This document shows, in pieces, positions 59,677-64,000 of a stretch of 64,000 nucleotides of DNA. The stretch lies in NCBI RefSeq assembly GCF_001277235.1, contig NZ_CP012266.1:930001-994000 (forward strand), read 5' to 3'. The position numbers were made by a program, and so were the translations under genes. How positions within the stretch are numbered: the stretch's first letter is position 1; the number at the start of each line of letters is the position of its first letter. Origin of the DNA: Cronobacter dublinensis subsp. dublinensis LMG 23823. GTDB lineage: Bacteria > Pseudomonadota > Gammaproteobacteria > Enterobacterales > Enterobacteriaceae. The notes below the pieces were generated by a model. That model worked only from the letters and a program-made list of their open reading frames with translations. It was not told where the DNA came from and made no database searches.

Positions 59677-61182
59677 ATGACTAAAGAACAATATCTCACC
59701 CTTAACAGAGCATCAGGGCCTAACAGCGATGCGCCGACGTCGCCGTTTGTCAAAGTGATTGCGCTTATCGCCACGCTCGGCGGTCTGCTTTTTGGTTACG
59801 ACACCGGCGTTATCTCCGGCGCGTTGCTGTTTATGGGCAGCGAACTGCACCTTACCCCGCTTACAACAGGCCTTATCACCAGCTCGCTGCTGTTTGGCGC
59901 CGCCTTTGGCGCGCTGCTGGCGGGCCATATGGCGAACGCTGCGGGACGAAAGAAAATCATCATTTATCTGGCAGTCATTTTTGCTATCGGTGCCGTTGGC
60001 ACGGCGATGGCGCCGGACGTGTCGTGGATGATTTTCTTTCGCCTGGTGCTCGGCGTGGCGGTGGGCGGTGCCGCGGCAACGGTACCGGTCTATATCGCGG
60101 AGATAGCGCCCGCTAACAAGCGTGGCCAGCTGGTCACGTTGCAGGAGCTGATGATCGTCTCCGGGCAATTGCTGGCGTATATCTCTAACGCGTCGTTCCA
60201 CGAGCTGTGGGGCGGCGAGTCCACCTGGCGCTGGATGCTGGCGGTTGCGACGCTGCCCGCCGTGCTGCTGTGGTTTGGCATGATGTTTATGCCTGATACG
60301 CCGCGCTGGTACGCCATGAAAGGGCGTCTTGCCGAAGCGCGTCGCGTGCTGGATCGCACCCGTCGCCCCGAGGACGTAGACTGGGAAATGATGGAGATTG
60401 AAGAGACGCTCGAAGCCCAGCGCGCGCAGGGCAAACCGCGTCTGCGCGAACTGCTCACCCCGTGGCTGTTTAAACTGTTCCTGATTGGTATCGGCATCGC
60501 CGTTATTCAGCAGTTAACCGGCGTGAACACCATTATGTATTACGCGCCGACGGTGCTGACGGCGGTCGGAATGTCCGATAACGGCGCGCTGGTGGCGACC
60601 GTCGCCAACGGCGTGGTCTCAGTACTGATGACGTTTGTCGGCATCTGGATGCTCGGTAAAATCGGGCGGCGTACCATGACCATGATTGGTCAGTTCGGCT
60701 GTACCGCCTGTCTGGTGTTTATCGGCGCTATCAGTTATCTGCTGCCGGAAACCGTCAACGGCCAGCCGGATGCGCTGCGCGGCTATATGGTGCTGGCGGG
60801 AATGCTGATGTTCCTGTGTTTCCAGCAGGGCGCGCTCTCGCCGGTCACCTGGCTGTTGCTCTCGGAGATTTTCCCTACCCGCCTGCGCGGTATCTTTATG
60901 GGCGGCGCGGTGTTCGCGATGTGGATAGCCAACTTCCTGATCTCGCTTTTCTTCCCGATCCTGCTCGCCTGGGTCGGGCTCTCCGGCACCTTCTTTATCT
61001 TCGCGGCAATCGGCATCCTGGGGGCGACATTTGTTATCAAATGCGTGCCGGAAACCCGCAACCGCAGCCTGGAACAAATTGAGCACTACCTGCACGACTG
61101 GCTGGATAACAGCCCTGAAGGCCAGCGCCGCGCCCGCGAACGCCGGGCGTATCGGGCGCAGATGGATAAAGCGCGATCGTAA
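59677..61182 (+). CDS. iolT: Myo-inositol transporter (MFS sugar porter)
   Basis: 501 aa, 12 membrane segments, sugar-porter family. Signatures: FGYDTGVISGALLFM, AGRKKIIIY, PVYIAEIAPANKRGQLVTLQ, PDTPRWYAMKGR, IQQLTGVNTIMYYAP and PETRNRSLEQIE. ATG 59677 follows TGGAG; an in-frame GTG upstream adds soluble residues before the first helix. Context makes inositol the likely substrate. Followed by a strong terminator. Confidence 0.92.
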   Translation: MTKEQYLTLNRASGPNSDAPTSPFVKVIALIATLGGLLFGYDTGVISGALLFMGSELHLTPLTTGLITSSLLFGAAFGALLAGHMANAAGRKKIIIYLAVIFAIGAVGTAMAPDVSWMIFFRLVLGVAVGGAAATVPVYIAEIAPANKRGQLVTLQELMIVSGQLLAYISNASFHELWGGESTWRWMLAVATLPAVLLWFGMMFMPDTPRWYAMKGRLAEARRVLDRTRRPEDVDWEMMEIEETLEAQRAQGKPRLRELLTPWLFKLFLIGIGIAVIQQLTGVNTIMYYAPTVLTAVGMSDNGALVATVANGVVSVLMTFVGIWMLGKIGRRTMTMIGQFGCTACLVFIGAISYLLPETVNGQPDALRGYMVLAGMLMFLCFQQGALSPVTWLLLSEIFPTRLRGIFMGGAVFAMWIANFLISLFFPILLAWVGLSGTFFIFAAIGILGATFVIKCVPETRNRSLEQIEHYLHDWLDNSPEGQRRARERRAYRAQMDKARS

Positions 61183-61202
61183 CAGGCGCGTGGATCCACA
61201 CA

Positions 61203-61232
61203 GGGAAGCCGTCTGGCTTCCCTTTTTTTTTA
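61203..61232 (+). terminator. Terminator after iolT
   Basis: Perfect 8-bp stem GGGAAGCC / GGCTTCCC with loop GTCT and a T10 tract. Confidence 0.95.
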
Positions 61233-61326
61233 CCGCTGATTGTTATAATTCTGTAACAAATATTCCGTAGCCTCACGTGCATAAAAACTATTCCCCTCAA
61301 AAACGACATCCCGAAAGGAAACCGCG

Positions 61327-63306
61327 ATGGGCAGACCGTTAAAAACCTTATTCAAACGTGAGCATAGTGAAGAGATCAGCAACCAGAGCGATAACCGCGC
61401 GTTCTCGCAGGTAGCGGAAGTCTATCTGTCGCGCCGTCGCCTGTTGCAGGCCGGCGCGGTTGCTGGCGCTGCGGCAGCGTTTCCGTTTCTGCTGAAGCCG
61501 GAAAACGCGCTGGCGAAAGCGGTCGCGCACGCCAGCGGCAACCTCGGCAAAGCCACGGCGCTCGGCTTCACCAGTCTGCCGGTTTCCACGGAAGATACGG
61601 TTATCGTGCCGGAAGGCTACATCGCGAAGCCTTTCTATAAGTGGGGCGACGCCACCGGGCTTGCGGGCAACCTGCCGGTTTTCAAAACCGACGGCAGCAA
61701 CACCGCGCAAGAGCAGGCGGCGCAGGCCGGGATGCACCACGACGGCATGGCGTGGTTTAGCCTGCCGCAGGGCGGACACAGCGCCGATCATGGCCTGCTC
61801 GCCCTGAACCACGAATACATCGATAACGGCCTGCTGTTTAAAGATGGCGAAGCCAACTGGAACGCGGATAAAGCGCTGAAAGGCCAGAACGCGATGGGCG
61901 TGTCGGTTATCGAAGTGAAAAAAGGCCAGCAAGGCTGGGAAGTGGTGCGCCCTTCCTCCTTCGCGCGCCGCATCACGGTCAACACGCCGATGAAAATTAC
62001 CGGCCCGGCGCTGCACAATAAACTGATGCAGACCGCCGCCGACCCGAAAGGCGAGACCATTCTCGGCACCATGCAGAACTGCGCCAACGGCTTTACGCCG
62101 TGGGGCACCTACCTGACGTGCGAAGAGAACTGGTCCGATATTTTCGTCAAGAAAGCGGAAATGAACCCGCTGGAGAAGCGCTACGGCATCAGCGACAGCG
62201 ACGACTCCTACCGCTGGAACGAAGTCGACAAGCGATTCAGCGTCGACGCCACGCCGAACGAACCGAACCGTTTCGGCTGGGTAGTGGAAATCGACCCTTA
62301 CGATCCGCATTCCGTACCGCGCAAGCACACCGCGCTTGGCCGCATCAAGCATGAAGGCGCCGCCGTGACGCTCGCGCCGGATAATCGCGTTGTGGTCTAT
62401 ATGGGCGATGACCAGAAATTCGAATACATCTATAAATTCGTCTCCGAAGGTAAATACAACCCGAACGATCGCAAAGCTAACATGCACCTGCTGGAGAACG
62501 GCACGCTGTATGTGGCGAAATTTAACGACGACGGCAAAGGCGAGTGGCTGCCGCTGGTCTTCGGCCAGAACGGGCTCGACGCCAGCAAAGGTTTTGAGAA
62601 CCAGGGCGATCTGCTGGTGAAAACCCGTCTCGCGGCAGACGCCGTAGGCGCCACCAAAATGGACCGCCCGGAATGGATTGCCGTCGACCCGTACCATACC
62701 GGCAGCGTCTACTGCACGCTCACCAACAACAGCGATCGCGGCAAGGAAGGCAAAGCGCCGGTGGATGCCGCCAACCCGCGCGCCAAAAACGTCTACGGCC
62801 ATATCATGCACTGGCTGGAGCAGAACGGCGACCCGACCGCGCAGCAGTTCGCCTGGGATATTCTGGTGATGGGCGGTCGCACCGATACCGACAAACCGGA
62901 AGCCAAAGGCAGCATGAAGGGCGCGGAATTCGGCAGCGCCGACGGCCTGAGCTTCGATCATCGTGGCGTGCTCTGGATCCAGACCGACGTGTCGTCCTCG
63001 ACCATCAACCGCAAAGATTATGACGGCATGGGCAACAACCAGATGGTGGCGACGATCCCCGGCACCAACGAGTTCCGCCGCTTCCTGACCGGGCCGCGCG
63101 GCTGCGAAATCACCGGCATTGCGTTCACGCCGGATAACCGCACGCTGTTTATCAATATCCAGCATCCGGGCGAGCCGGGCGAAGGACTGAGCGACCCGCA
63201 ACATCCGACGGCGGTTTCAAGCTGGCCTGACGGCGCGAACGCGGGCCGTCCGCGCTCCTCGACCGTGGTTATCGTCAAGGCCGACGGCGGCATGATAGGC
63301 ACCTGA
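61327..63306 (+). CDS. PhoX-family (DUF839) Tat-exported phosphatase-like protein
   Basis: 659 aa. Twin-arginine signal with SRRRLLQ at residues 35-41 followed by a hydrophobic stretch AGAVAGAAAAFPFLL, so it is exported folded. PhoX-like beta-propeller blocks: LALNHEYID, NGFTPWGTYLTCEENW, RFGWVVEIDPYDPHSVPRKH, VVVYMGDDQKFEYIYKF and LSFDHRGVLWIQTD. PhoX enzymes are calcium/iron phosphatases; activity here is not assured. Stands alone, closed by a terminator. Confidence 0.88.
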   Translation: MGRPLKTLFKREHSEEISNQSDNRAFSQVAEVYLSRRRLLQAGAVAGAAAAFPFLLKPENALAKAVAHASGNLGKATALGFTSLPVSTEDTVIVPEGYIAKPFYKWGDATGLAGNLPVFKTDGSNTAQEQAAQAGMHHDGMAWFSLPQGGHSADHGLLALNHEYIDNGLLFKDGEANWNADKALKGQNAMGVSVIEVKKGQQGWEVVRPSSFARRITVNTPMKITGPALHNKLMQTAADPKGETILGTMQNCANGFTPWGTYLTCEENWSDIFVKKAEMNPLEKRYGISDSDDSYRWNEVDKRFSVDATPNEPNRFGWVVEIDPYDPHSVPRKHTALGRIKHEGAAVTLAPDNRVVVYMGDDQKFEYIYKFVSEGKYNPNDRKANMHLLENGTLYVAKFNDDGKGEWLPLVFGQNGLDASKGFENQGDLLVKTRLAADAVGATKMDRPEWIAVDPYHTGSVYCTLTNNSDRGKEGKAPVDAANPRAKNVYGHIMHWLEQNGDPTAQQFAWDILVMGGRTDTDKPEAKGSMKGAEFGSADGLSFDHRGVLWIQTDVSSSTINRKDYDGMGNNQMVATIPGTNEFRRFLTGPRGCEITGIAFTPDNRTLFINIQHPGEPGEGLSDPQHPTAVSSWPDGANAGRPRSSTVVIVKADGGMIGT

Positions 63307-63326
63307 CAATAAACCGTTCAGAGAAC

Positions 63327-63357
63327 AACGCAGGCGCAGTCAGCCTGCGTTTTTTTA
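63327..63357 (+). terminator. Terminator after the PhoX-like gene
   Basis: Stem AACGCAGGC / GCCTGCGTT with 7-nt loop and a T7 tract. Confidence 0.9.
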
Positions 63358-63580
63358 TGGGGCAAAACCAGCCCGTCTCGACCGCGAGCCGCGCAGGCGC
63401 TGGTCACGCTTCATACGCTGGTGCGGTTTAGAATCATCTGTTATATAACATTCTCTTTTATTCATGTTCACCCTCAGGCCTTTCGGTATATTCCTCCAGG
63501 ATAAGACCTAAAGTCGGAACGTCTGCGCGTGGCGCACCCTGTGTTTTGCGGCAGTGCGCCGCTGAAGGAAAGTAAAACCT

Positions 63581-64000
63581 TATGATAGTTTTAAGGAACA
63601 TCTCAAAGCTGTTTCATCAGGGTAAGGACACCATTACGGCGGTAGATGACGTCAACCTGAACGTTGAGCGTGGACAGATCTACGGCATCATCGGCTACAG
63701 CGGCGCGGGGAAAAGCACCCTGATTCGCCTGTTAAACGGTCTCGAAAAACCGACCTCCGGCACCGTGACTATCGCGGGTAAAGAGATTTCGGCCGCGCGC
63801 GGCGAATCGCTGCGCCAGGCGCGCCTGAAAATCAGCATGGTGTTCCAGCACTTCAACCTGCTCTGGTCGCGCACCGTCAGCGAGAACATCGCCTTTTCGA
63901 TGCAAATCGCCGGCGTGCCGAAAGCGGAAATTAAAACCCGCGTGGCGGAGCTTATCGACCTTGTCGGCCTGAAGGGGCGCGAAAACGCCTATCCTTCACG
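63581..64000 (+). CDS. MetN-type methionine ABC transporter ATPase, 3' end cut by window
   Basis: First 140 codons. Walker A GYSGAGKST at residues 38-46 and Q-loop FQHFNLL. MIVLRNISKLFHQGKDTITA and the segment ISAARGESLRQARLKISMVF are typical of MetN rather than other amino-acid ATPases. ATG 63581 lies about 11 bp after AAGGAA. The leader forms a hairpin (GGCGCAC 63531-63537 with GTGCGCC 63554-63560) just before the ribosome-binding site. The signature and Walker B motifs lie beyond the window, so the copy (metN or a paralogue) cannot be told. Confidence 0.85.

Noticed and set aside
61348..63204. 618-codon open frame antisense to the PhoX-like gene
   Set aside because: Same artefact of GC-rich third positions; no start signal and no recognisable protein features.
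63500..63540. MetJ box upstream of the MetN-type gene
   Set aside because: AGACCTAA-AGTCGGAA-CGTCTGCG has partial likeness to tandem AGACGTCT units, but too many mismatches to claim.

Overview
The window reads as chromosome of a GC-rich member of the Enterobacteriaceae close to Cronobacter, Franconibacter or Siccibacter. The start carries the familiar enteric order yafK-dinB-pepD-gpt-frsA-crl-phoE-proB-proA-thrW with near-E. coli protein sequences. The rest combines a lacI/lacZY locus without lacA, a pqqABCDEF operon and a complete myo-inositol (iol) cluster. Genus is inferred from gene content and resemblance; no database search was possible.

Layout. 1-10.2 kb: conserved housekeeping genes ending at tRNA-Thr(CGT), thrW. 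10.2-13.0 kb: an AT-rich accessory stretch directly after the tRNA, holding a tightly coupled Panacea-domain pair (likely antitoxin plus unknown toxin), a ribbon-helix-helix-like small protein and a phage/satellite-like protein. 13.0-15.8 kb: two LprI-type (DUF1311) lysozyme-inhibitor paralogues, a Vgr/Rhs-related zinc-protease-like protein with an overlapping lipoprotein, and a decayed reading frame overlapping a small surviving gene. 15.8-18.7 kb: a PepT-type tripeptidase diverging from a DppA-type peptide-binding protein. 18.8-20.6 kb: a DUF3828 protein, a third LprI paralogue and a pesticin-like muramidase whose start codon is missing. 20.9-27.4 kb: the pqq operon (minus strand) and an M19 dipeptidase. 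27.8-30.5 kb: a DUF3289/DUF943 pair split by a complete IS3-family element with a clean 4-bp target duplication.

31.1-39.2 kb: a GlxA-type regulator with a second GAPDH, a RidA protein facing a TetR regulator across three operator-like palindromes, an SDR oxidoreductase, and an iron-type operon of a YncE-like lipoprotein and a TonB-dependent receptor under a Fur-like box. 39.3-45.1 kb: the lac locus with two identical, inverted operator-like sites. 45.3-47.3 kb: maeA and a small membrane protein. 47.4-61.2 kb: iolI, iolAB, iolR, iolC, iolDGHE and iolT, joined by a recurring TGAAA-N6-TTTCA motif that I infer to be the IolR operator. 61.3-64 kb: a Tat-exported PhoX-like protein and the start of a MetN-type ATPase.

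How it works together. The iol genes encode uptake (IolT), oxidation (IolG), isomerisation/dehydration (IolI, IolH, IolE), hydrolysis (IolD), isomerisation (IolB), phosphorylation/aldol cleavage (fused IolC) and semialdehyde oxidation (IolA) under IolR. The pqq genes make the cofactor of periplasmic glucose dehydrogenase. The small toxin/immunity-like genes between thrW and 30.5 kb look like leftovers of interbacterial competition cassettes: several have overlapping stop/start codons, secretion signals and lysozyme-inhibitor or muramidase folds, but no VgrG, Hcp or Rhs shell is present here.
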